From Deltaproteobacteria bacterium PRO3 (lineage in GTDB: Bacteria > UBA10199 > DSSB01), in the NCBI GenBank assembly GCA_030263375.1, contig SZOV01000017.1:1-43450 (forward strand): a DNA stretch of 43,450 nucleotides. The letters are read 5' to 3'. Made by a program: the position numbers and the translations under genes. Of the stretch, positions 36,210 to 43,450 are shown in pieces (the stretch's first letter is position 1; the number at the start of each line of letters is the position of its first letter). The notes under the pieces were generated by a model. It searched no databases. It saw only the letters and a program-made list of their open reading frames with translations, and was not told where the DNA came from.

Positions 36210-39200
36210 TTATCGGTCCCGGGCCCAGCGACGATGCACGCCCGCCAGGGCCAGGCAAAGCAGCAGGAACCCGTAGCCGAGGGCCTTCCCACCACCCTGC
36301 GTGCCCGATCCTCCCAAGGCGCAGCCGCTGTTGTCGACCGCCGAGCTGCCGATCAACACCACGAAGGAAGGCTGCTGCGGGACGTTGGTCGTGAAGTTCA
36401 GCACCGCGTTGAAGTTTTCCTCGGTGCTCGGGGCGAAGGTCACCGCCTCGGTGCAGCTCTGTCCCGCGCCGAGATTGGCCCCCACGCAATCCCCCGAATT
36501 GCTGAAGGGCTGCGGGTTGCTCCCGCCCACCGCCACCGCGGAGACGGTCAAGGTACCCGTGCCGGTATTGGTGAGCGTGACGTTTTGGATGGTCGTCGTG
36601 TTGGGCTCGACGTTGTCGAAATCCAGCACCGTCGGGGCCAGCGAGACCAGGGGGGCGCCCGGCACGATGCCGGTGCCGGTCAAGGCCACCGAGAGGAAGG
36701 GATTGTCGGCGTCGTCGCTCAGCGCCAGCAGCGCGGCGCTCTTCGCACCGGCGGATTCGGGGCTGAAGACGGCCCGCACCTGGCAGGTGCCGGCGGGAAT
36801 CAACGTCTGGCCCGAGCAGGCGTCCTGGACGATCTCGAAGTCGTCGGGGTTGGTACCGACGAGGCTCACGTTGGCCACCGTCACGTCGGCCGCCCCGGTG
36901 TTGCTAAGCGTGACCGTCTGCGGCGCGCTGGACGAGGCGACGTCCTGATTGCCGAAGGCCAGGTTGGCGGGATTTGCGACCAAGCCCGGAATGATCCCGG
37001 TGCCCGTCACGGTGTAGCTGAAGGGCGAAGCGGGATCGTTGCTCGGGATGCTGACGGTGGCCGTATAGGAGACGTCGTCCTCCGGGAAGAAGGTGACGTC
37101 GTAGTCGCAGGTCGCCGCGGGCGCGAGGATCGTATTGGAGCAGGCGTCCGCGGTGATCGCGAAGTTGAAGGGATTAGCGCCGACCAGGGCCAATTGCCCC
37201 AAGTTCAACGGCGCCTGGCCGGTGTTCTCGACCGTGAAGGTCTGCGGGGCGCTGGCCGTATCAACCGGCACCGTCAGGAAGTCGAAGGGCGAGGCCGGCG
37301 TGACGGACACCGCCGAGGCAATGCCGGTGCCTTCGATGTCATGCACCAGGACCGGGTTGGCCGGGTCGTTGCTGGGGATGCTCAAGGCGGCCTGCTGCAG
37401 GCCCGTCGCGGTCGGCAGGAAGGCGACTTCCAAGGTGCAATTGGACCCGAAGGAGACGACCGTGTTGGAGCAGTCGTCCTCGACGATGGTGAACTGGTCG
37501 GGATTGCTTCCGACCAGGGAGATCGTCCCTAAGGTCAAATCGCCGCTGGGATCGGTGCTCGTGTTGTCGAGGGTGAAGGTCTGGGTGCCCGCCAGGACCG
37601 GATCGTTGATGGGGACATCGCCGTAGTCGAAGGACGAAGCCGGGCTGACGACTAGGGTCGGCGCCACGCCGGCGCCGGCGAGCGGGATATTCAAGGGCCC
37701 GCTCTGGGCATTGCTGGGGATGCTCAACGTCGCGCTGTAGGACTGGACGAGGTCGGGATCGAAGCCCACCGAGATCGTGCAGGAACCGCCGGCGGCGACG
37801 GTCGTATTCGAGCAGTTATCCTCGACGATGTGGAAGTTGTCGGCGTCCGTCCCCGTTATGGAGACCGTTCCGATCAAGGCCGGCGCGGCCGCGGCGCCGT
37901 TGCTCACCGTAACGACCTGCGGGGCGCTGGAGCTTTGGATCAGAGTGTCGGGGAAAATGGGCGTATTGGCGCTCAGTCCCGAGTCCAGGCCGTTGCAGGT
38001 CAGGGTGACCAGCAAGGGGCTGGCCGGGTCGTCGCTGGGGATCTGCACGGTGTCGTTGAAGGTCGCGGTCGAGCTGGGCGTGCAGGTGACGTCGAAGCTG
38101 CAGGTGCCCAAGGCCGCCACGACCTGGTTCGAGCAGGTGTCGTTGGCGATGTTGAAATTGGCCGTATCGGCGCCCACCCGGATCAATTCGCCGATGGAGA
38201 CGGCCGCGTCCGCGCTGGTATTGGTGATCGTGACGGTCTGCGGTGCGCTGGTCGTGCCCACGGGGACATCGGTGAAGGTCAGGTTCCCCGAGGAGCTCAG
38301 CGCCGGCGCGACGCCCGCTCCGTCCAAGTCGACCGTGAGATTCGGCGTGGAGGAGTCGTTAGGAATCAACACAATGTCGCTGAAGGCCGCGACGGCATCC
38401 GGGCTGAAGGTTACGTCGAAGGTGCAGGTGCCCAAGGGGGCGAGGACCTGATTGGAACAGGTGTCATTGAGCAAGTTGAAGTTGTCGGTGTCGGTTCCGA
38501 TCTGCTGGAGATTTCCGATCATCACCTCCGCGGTGGCGCTGGTATTGGTCAGGGTCACGGTCACCGGGCTCGCCATGGTCCCTACCGGGACGTTAAGGAA
38601 GTCCACGTCTCCCGAATCGGTCAAGGTGCCCAATTCTCCCGTCCCGCTCAACGCGAAGGTGGCGCTGGGGGTGGCGGAGTCGTTCGGGATCAGGACGGTG
38701 TCTGTATAGGCGACAGCGTCCGCGGGCGAGAAGGTCACCTCGAAGGTGCAGGTATTGGTTCCCCCCGCCGGGATGGTCTGGTTGCTGCAATTATCGTTCT
38801 GGATCGAGAAGACCATGGGGTCCGCGCCGATCTGTTGGAGATTGCCGATCTGCAAATCCGCCGTCATGCTGGTGTTGGTGACGGTGATCAGATTGGGCCC
38901 GGCGGTCGTGCCTACCGGGACGGTGCCGAAGGCGCCAGTACCCGTGACGCTAATCGCCGAGGCGTCTCCGGTGCCCGACAGACCTACCGTGAGATTGGGC
39001 GTCGAGGAATCGTTGGGCACCAGGACCGTATCTGTCACGGCAGTGGTCGTATTGGGCGTGAAGGTCACGTCGAAGGTGCAGCTTCCTCCGCCCGACGCCA
39101 CGACCTGGGCCGAACAAGTGTCGTTGAGAATCGTGAAGTTGGCGGGGCTGGCCCCCACCTGCTGGAGATTCCCGACCTGCACGTCCGCATCGGTGCTGGT

Positions 39201-41621
39201 GTTGGTCAAGGTGACCGTCTGCGGCGCGCTGGTCGTCCCCACCGGGACGCCGGTGAAGGTCAAGGGACCTGAAGAAACGAGCGTCCCGGAGACCCCATCG
39301 CCGCTCAGGCCGACGGTGAGATTGGGCGTCGAGGAGTCGTTCGGAATCAGGATCGAATCCGAGAAGCTCGCCGCCGCGTCCGGCGTGAAGGTCACGTCGA
39401 AGGTGCAGGTGCCGCCGCCCGACGCCACGACCTGGGCCGAACAAGTGTCGTTGAGAATCGCGAAGTTCGTGGGATTCGCCCCCACCTGTTGGAGGTTGCC
39501 GACCTGGACCGCCGTCGCACTGGCATTGGTCAGGATCACCGTGATCGCGTTCGCGGTAGCTCCGACCTGGGTGTCGGGGAAGGTCACGTTGCCCGAGCTG
39601 ACCAAGGTCCCCTGGACGCCGGTACCGCTCAGGGTCAGGGTGGCGTTGGGCGTGGCCGAGTCGTTGGGGATCAGGACCGAGCCGCTGAAGGCGACCGGCG
39701 CGTCGGGCGAAAAAGTCACGCCGAAGGTGCAGGTCCCGGCGGCCGCGACGACCTGGTTGGAACAGTTGTCGTTCACGATCGCGAAATGGGTCGTGTCGGC
39801 CCCCACCTGCTGTAAATTGCCGATCTGGAGGTCGGCGGTGGCGCTGGTGTTGGTCACGGTGATCAGGTTGGGGCCGGCCGTGGTCCCGACCGAGACGCTG
39901 CCGAAGGCACCGCTGCCCGTCACGGTCAGGGTGGAGTTCACGCCGGTACCGTCCAAGGCCACCGTGAAATTCGGCGTCGCCGAGTCGTTCGGGATCAGGA
40001 CGGTGTCGGTCGCGATGGCGGTCGAGGTCGCCGTGAAGGTGACGTCGAAGTCGCAGGTGCCCGACGGGGCCAGGGTCTGGTTGGAACAATTGTCGTTGAT
40101 AATGGTGAAAGTCGCGACATCGGCGCCGATCTGCTGGAGGTTGCCGATGTGCAGGTCATCCGTCGGACTGGTGTTTTCGATCGTTACCGTGGTGGCTGTC
40201 GAGGTGGTACCAACGGGGACGGCGGTGAAGCTGACCGCGGGCGGCGTGGCGCTGATCGCGCCCTGGATGCCGGTACCCGCGAGAGCCACGGTTGGATTGG
40301 AGACCGAGGTGGCGAATTCCAGCGTCACACCGACCGCCGGGCCGGTGGTCGAGGGCGTGAATTGGACCTCGGCGAGGCAGTCCTCGCCGGGCTGCAATGT
40401 CGCCGCGGCGGTGCAGGTCTCGTTGACCACGGCGAAGTCGGTGCTGCCCACCACCGTGGGCGCTCCGGTGATCCCCAAGGGCTGGTTGCCGGTGTTGGTC
40501 AATTGGGCCACGAGGGTCGAGGAAGAAGTGCCGACCTGCTGCATACCGAAATTCAAGGTGGCCGGGGAGGTCGAGGCAACGGGGCCGTTGAGGCCCGTGC
40601 CGCTCAAGGTCACGGTGTCGGGGCTGGTCGGGGCGTCGCTGGGGATGCTGAGGGTGTCGGGCAAGGGACCGGCCGCAGTCGGGTTGAAGACGACGTCGAC
40701 GGTGCAGGTATTGCCGACCGGGACGGTGGCGCCGCTGCAATTGTCGTTGGCGAGCGAGTAGTCCGCGGTCCCCACCGTGAGCGTGCCGATATTCAGGGTG
40801 GCCGTGCCGACATTCTCCACCGTCACGGTCTGGGGCACGGAAGAATTGCCGACGGCCAGGTTGCCGAAATTCAGCGATCCGGGGCTCACCAGGGTCGCGG
40901 GCTGGACGCCGGTGCCGTCCAGGGGAACGATATCCACGCTGCTCGGTGCGTCGCTGGTGATCTGGAGGTCGTCCGTCAAGAGGCCCGTCGTCGTCGGATT
41001 GAATTCGACATCGATGGTGCAGGTTCCGGTAGGCGCAATGGGGCTTAAGGTGGTGCAGTCCTCATTGGCGATCGTGAAATCCGTACCTGTGGCAAGATCC
41101 ACCAAGCTCACTGTCAAATCGGAGGTTCCGGTGTTCTCCACCGTGACGCTCTGGGTAGCCGAGGTCGTGCCCACCAATTGGTTCCCAAAGGAAAGGGAGG
41201 TGGGATTTAGGGTCACCTCCGGCTGCACCCCGTCGCCGTTCACCGGCACTAAGGTCGGTGACGAAGGATCGTTGCTCACGATGGAAACGTCGTCGGTAAG
41301 GGTACCTACCACGGTGGGCGCGAACTCGACGTCGAAGGTGCAAGTTTGATTTTGGTTGAGGTTGGCCCCAGTGCACGAATCGTTAAGGGTATTGAAATCG
41401 GTTCCCGCGACCATGGTCACGGAGGTGATGGTGAGGACGTTGGTATCCAGATTTTCCACCGTCACCGTCTGCGGCGCGCTCGTCTGCCCCACCACCGTAT
41501 CGGGAAAACTGAGGGAGACAGGACTGACGTCGATGATCTGGGCCAGGACCCGATTCGGAAGCAGCGAAGCCAAGAGAAGAAAAGAAGCCGCCAGCGCGGC
41601 GCGCAGCCCTCGAATTTTCAT
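36210..41621 (-). CDS. Giant surface protein of 16 ASH/choice-of-anchor D repeats
   Basis: This exported 1803-residue protein has a signal peptide (GLRAALAASFLLLASLL, ending VLAQ) and then 16 consecutive Ig-like ASH repeats of about 105-112 residues, and little else. Each repeat reads roughly LSFGNQxVGTTSAPQTVTV.NTG...C(S/T)...GTCTFDVTF.P. Repeats 5-10 form a closely related subfamily marked by IGNLQQ(I/V)GA. The tail is SGCAL, a Gly-rich spacer, a hydrophobic helix (ALGYGFLLLCLALAGV) and HRRWARDR. A rod-like, disulfide-stabilised surface fibre is likely; the ligand is unknown. The frame extends to 41711, but ATG 41621 has GAGG eight bases upstream and directly precedes the signal peptide. 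The terminator is shared with arsC. Confidence 0.9.
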   Translation of the reverse strand: MKIRGLRAALAASFLLLASLLPNRVLAQIIDVSPVSLSFPDTVVGQTSAPQTVTVENLDTNVLTITSVTMVAGTDFNTLNDSCTGANLNQNQTCTFDVEFAPTVVGTLTDDVSIVSNDPSSPTLVPVNGDGVQPEVTLNPTSLSFGNQLVGTTSATQSVTVENTGTSDLTVSLVDLATGTDFTIANEDCTTLSPIAPTGTCTIDVEFNPTTTGLLTDDLQITSDAPSSVDIVPLDGTGVQPATLVSPGSLNFGNLAVGNSSVPQTVTVENVGTATLNIGTLTVGTADYSLANDNCSGATVPVGNTCTVDVVFNPTAAGPLPDTLSIPSDAPTSPDTVTLSGTGLNGPVASTSPATLNFGMQQVGTSSSTLVAQLTNTGNQPLGITGAPTVVGSTDFAVVNETCTAAATLQPGEDCLAEVQFTPSTTGPAVGVTLEFATSVSNPTVALAGTGIQGAISATPPAVSFTAVPVGTTSTATTVTIENTSPTDDLHIGNLQQIGADVATFTIINDNCSNQTLAPSGTCDFDVTFTATSTAIATDTVLIPNDSATPNFTVALDGTGVNSTLTVTGSGAFGSVSVGTTAGPNLITVTNTSATADLQIGNLQQVGADTTHFAIVNDNCSNQVVAAAGTCTFGVTFSPDAPVAFSGSVLIPNDSATPNATLTLSGTGVQGTLVSSGNVTFPDTQVGATANAITVILTNASATAVQVGNLQQVGANPTNFAILNDTCSAQVVASGGGTCTFDVTFTPDAAASFSDSILIPNDSSTPNLTVGLSGDGVSGTLVSSGPLTFTGVPVGTTSAPQTVTLTNTSTDADVQVGNLQQVGASPANFTILNDTCSAQVVASGGGSCTFDVTFTPNTTTAVTDTVLVPNDSSTPNLTVGLSGTGDASAISVTGTGAFGTVPVGTTAGPNLITVTNTSMTADLQIGNLQQIGADPMVFSIQNDNCSNQTIPAGGTNTCTFEVTFSPADAVAYTDTVLIPNDSATPSATFALSGTGELGTLTDSGDVDFLNVPVGTMASPVTVTLTNTSATAEVMIGNLQQIGTDTDNFNLLNDTCSNQVLAPLGTCTFDVTFSPDAVAAFSDIVLIPNDSSTPNLTVDLDGAGVAPALSSSGNLTFTDVPVGTTSAPQTVTITNTSADAAVSIGELIRVGADTANFNIANDTCSNQVVAALGTCSFDVTCTPSSTATFNDTVQIPSDDPASPLLVTLTCNGLDSGLSANTPIFPDTLIQSSSAPQVVTVSNGAAAAPALIGTVSITGTDADNFHIVEDNCSNTTVAAGGSCTISVGFDPDLVQSYSATLSIPSNAQSGPLNIPLAGAGVAPTLVVSPASSFDYGDVPINDPVLAGTQTFTLDNTSTDPSGDLTLGTISLVGSNPDQFTIVEDDCSNTVVSFGSNCTLEVAFLPTATGLQQAALSIPSNDPANPVLVHDIEGTGIASAVSVTPASPFDFLTVPVDTASAPQTFTVENTGQAPLNLGQLALVGANPFNFAITADACSNTILAPAATCDYDVTFFPEDDVSYTATVSIPSNDPASPFSYTVTGTGIIPGLVANPANLAFGNQDVASSSAPQTVTLSNTGAADVTVANVSLVGTNPDDFEIVQDACSGQTLIPAGTCQVRAVFSPESAGAKSAALLALSDDADNPFLSVALTGTGIVPGAPLVSLAPTVLDFDNVEPNTTTIQNVTLTNTGTGTLTVSAVAVGGSNPQPFSNSGDCVGANLGAGQSCTEAVTFAPSTEENFNAVLNFTTNVPQQPSFVVLIGSSAVDNSGCALGGSGTQGGGKALGYGFLLLCLALAGVHRRWARDR
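39088..39460 (-). repeat. Recent tandem duplication within the ASH array
   Basis: A 46-base block at 39088-39133 recurs without change at 39415-39460, exactly 327 bases (109 codons) away, covering the same part of repeats 8 and 7 (encoding DTCSAQVVASGGG). Repeats elsewhere in the array are more diverged, so this pair was duplicated or homogenised recently. Confidence 0.8.
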
Positions 41622-41941
41622 AGAGATAACCTCATGTTGGATGATTTTTGCAAACACCGACCCCTCCGCGATTTGAAAAATTTTCAAATCGAGCCGCACG
41701 CACCACGACACCCGCCCCTTTCGCGAAACGCGAAGAGGATCAGCGTCGATTTTCCTGTACCCGGTGATGGATTGAGAGTTGAGGAATGAAAATTTCGCCT
41801 AACATCTTCCCCAAACGGTTTACGATAGTGAGCGCAATTTTATTTTTTGGCAAATAATTTTTTGAACGGAAAAAAAACAGGCGGGACGACTTGCGTCGCC
41901 CCGCCCGCATCCTTACCCCCATGTTTGACCATGGAGTATTA
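41622..41941. other. Intergenic region before the giant ASH gene
   Basis: The 320 bases hold the terminator of the upstream DUF11 gene (41870-41905), an AT-rich stretch (about 41830-41880) and the 5' leader of the giant ASH gene. I see no gene or clear promoter boxes. A minus-strand frame extends the ASH gene to 41711, but its first 30 residues look non-coding. Confidence 0.5.
41870..41905 (-). terminator. Intrinsic terminator after the DUF11-repeat gene
   Basis: On the minus strand an 11-bp stem with one mismatch (41895-41905 with 41880-41890) and a four-base loop TTGC/GCAA is followed, after CTG, by eight Ts (41877-41870). It lies 36 bases after the stop at 41942. Confidence 0.85.
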
Positions 41942-43450
41942 CTACTGGAACCTCTTTCCGCCGCGGAGCGCGAGGGCCGCAACCATCGCGATCGCCAGGA
42001 GGACGACCCACGGCGCGGATTGCGTCGGAGCCTCGCTCATCGAGCAACCGCCGGCATGGATGCCGCTCCCCTCGAGGATCGGCTGATTGGTCGGGCTCGG
42101 CCCCTCCAGCTGGATCGTGTCCGCCGTGGCGGCATTGTTGCCCAGCACGGGGTCGTGCGTGTCGCTGTAGGCCGAGGCCAGGTTGCTCAGGATCGAGAAC
42201 AGGCCGTCGCCCGTCACCGAGATGGTGATCGTGACTTCGGCCCCGCTCGTCATGTCGCCCAGCTCGCAGGTCACCGTGCTGGCGCCCGCCTGCGGCGAGG
42301 CTACCGTGCAGGAGCCCGCCGAGGCATTAGCCGTCACGTTGTCGAACTGACCCGAGATCTGGTCCACCGCGATGACGTTGCGGGCCGTGTCGGGTCCGGC
42401 GTTCCTCACCAACAAGGTGTAGGTGAAGGTGTCGCCGACCAAGCCCGGGTTCGGGTTGACGACCTTGCTGATGCTGACGTCGGCCGAGGCGTCGACCACG
42501 TTCACCTGATAGGCCGCGGAATTGTTCTCCTGGATCGGATCCGAGACCGCTCCGGCGACCACCGCCAGGTTGCTGATCGCGCCCGAGGCGTCGGTCGTCA
42601 CGGTGTAGGTCACGGTGAAGGTGTTGAAACCCGGAGTGCTCGGCACCGAGGGCACCGCGCAGGTCAGCAGGCCGTTCAGCTCGCTGCAAGTCCCGACCAG
42701 AGGATTGATCTGGATGTTGCTGACCGAGTCGAAAGGACCGGCGATGAAGTCGTTCAGCACCACGTCGGTCGCCTCGTCCGGACCGTTGTTGGTCACAGTG
42801 ATCGTGTAGTTCACGTCGCCGCCCTGGGTGATCTCGGTGACGTCGGCGGTCTTGGTGACTTCCAAGTCCGCGGTGTTGGCGAGGATGCCGACGCTGACGT
42901 TCGCCGAGGTGGTGTTGTTCGACATGATCCGGTCTTCGACGTCGCTGGAGACCGTCACGATATTGGACCAGAGGCCCGCGACGTTCGCGGTCGAGGTGTA
43001 GCTGACCGTGATCGTGCTTCCCGAAGTCAGCAGCGGCGTCACGTCGCAGGTCATGTTGTTCCCCGCGACCGCGCAGCCGGCCGGTGGCGCGTCGAAGGAC
43101 AGGCCGCCGAGCTGCATGTCGGTCAGGGTGACGTTGATCGCGTCGTTCGGACCGCGGTTCTCGATCTCGATGTCGAAGCTGACCGTATCGCCGATGTTGA
43201 AGATCGGCCCGTTGGTGACGGTCTTGGTCACCCGCAGGTCGGCCAGGGCGGCGCCGTTGACGCTGGAGACCGCCGTGTTGTTCGACTGATCGTTATCGTT
43301 GGTGATCGTGACGTCGGCCGAGACGGTATTGTCGATCTGTCCCTCGCCGGTGACGATCGCCGTCATGGTGATCTCGACGTCGCCGCCCGGCCCGATCTCT
43401 CCCGCCGTCGGGATACAGACGAAGGTGAGGAAGGGCATCGCCGAGGCCGG
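41942..43450 (-). CDS. DUF11-repeat surface protein (5' end outside window)
   Basis: The frame is open to the window edge, so the N-terminus and signal are missing; 502 residues are visible. They contain the end of one DUF11 domain and three complete ones, each opening with an Ala-Asp strand: ADLRVTKTVTNGPIFNIGD, ADLEVTKTADVTEITQGGD and ADVSISKVVNPNPGLVGD. Each continues with the family's NxGPD(A/T)xxV turn (IENRGPNDAINV, VTNNGPDEATDV, VRNAGPDTARNV). The C-terminus has AGGCSM, a hydrophobic helix (WVVLLAIAMVAALAL) and RGGKRFQ, like the other surface proteins in the window. DUF11 domains build extended stalks; an adhesive or structural surface role is likely but not shown. Confidence 0.92.
   Translation of the reverse strand, partial: PASAMPFLTFVCIPTAGEIGPGGDVEITMTAIVTGEGQIDNTVSADVTITNDNDQSNNTAVSSVNGAALADLRVTKTVTNGPIFNIGDTVSFDIEIENRGPNDAINVTLTDMQLGGLSFDAPPAGCAVAGNNMTCDVTPLLTSGSTITVSYTSTANVAGLWSNIVTVSSDVEDRIMSNNTTSANVSVGILANTADLEVTKTADVTEITQGGDVNYTITVTNNGPDEATDVVLNDFIAGPFDSVSNIQINPLVGTCSELNGLLTCAVPSVPSTPGFNTFTVTYTVTTDASGAISNLAVVAGAVSDPIQENNSAAYQVNVVDASADVSISKVVNPNPGLVGDTFTYTLLVRNAGPDTARNVIAVDQISGQFDNVTANASAGSCTVASPQAGASTVTCELGDMTSGAEVTITISVTGDGLFSILSNLASAYSDTHDPVLGNNAATADTIQLEGPSPTNQPILEGSGIHAGGCSMSEAPTQSAPWVVLLAIAMVAALALRGGKRFQ

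Noticed and set aside
37830-41048. Long plus-strand frames opposite the ASH array
   Set aside because: Shadows of a repetitive gene; the minus-strand frame has signal peptide, Ig-like repeats and sorting tail.
36210-41621. Regular period of about 325 bases suggesting a CRISPR-like or satellite array
   Set aside because: The period equals the 105-112-residue protein repeat and the units are in-frame coding sequence; no short spacer-repeat pattern exists anywhere in the window.

Overview
This is a GC-rich chromosomal segment with short intergenic gaps, no tRNA or rRNA genes, no CRISPR array and no recognisable transposase or phage gene. Several features point to an uncultured, probably anaerobic lineage of the former Deltaproteobacteria, Myxococcota or Bdellovibrionota: a TIGR02147-type regulator paired with a lipoprotein, a DUF4215 Cys-rich repeat protein, MYXO-CTERM-like tails on surface proteins, and a giant BadF/HgdC-type activase. 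The assignment is inferred from gene content only.

Layout. (1) 1-6344: the end of a TPR protein, an Sfp-type phosphopantetheinyl transferase, and an AttEFGH-like set (ABC ATPase, two-module FtsX/LolC permease, secreted AttH/CrtC-type lipocalin-like protein). Two copies of a composite palindromic repeat of about 101 bp sit at its gene starts. (2) 6369-12872: an unrecognised Ala/Gln-rich protein, then a two-gene acyl-CoA dehydratase activase/dehydratase-like operon. (3) 13043-17605: a GlsB-type membrane protein with a thioredoxin-NHL lipoprotein, an 18-codon small ORF, an acidic coiled-coil protein of unknown function, and an AMMECR1-domain protein with a signal peptide. (4) 17606-18109: non-coding, with a nested inverted repeat of 141 bp. 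(5) 18110-27679: eight tightly packed minus-strand genes (ferritin-like, alpha-2-macroglobulin, VanW, polytopic membrane protein, transpeptidase, small protein, nucleotidyltransferase, SpoIID). This looks like one operon devoted mostly to the cell envelope. (6) 27823-43450: surface and secreted proteins (DUF4215, DUF11 and ASH/choice-of-anchor D repeats), interrupted by a regulator-lipoprotein pair, elongation factor P and an arsenate reductase.

Working together. The most system-like unit is region 5. In E. coli the periplasmic alpha-2-macroglobulin YfhM is encoded next to the peptidoglycan synthase PBP1C. Here an intact thioester macroglobulin is linked by stop/start overlaps and short gaps to a stand-alone transpeptidase, a VanW protein, a membrane protein with about 11-12 segments and a SpoIID lytic transglycosylase. 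This suggests a different protease-trap and wall-repair module. Region 6 encodes four large exported proteins with the same type of C-terminal tail (Gly-Cys, hydrophobic segment, basic end), which implies one shared anchoring route whose processing enzyme is not in this window.
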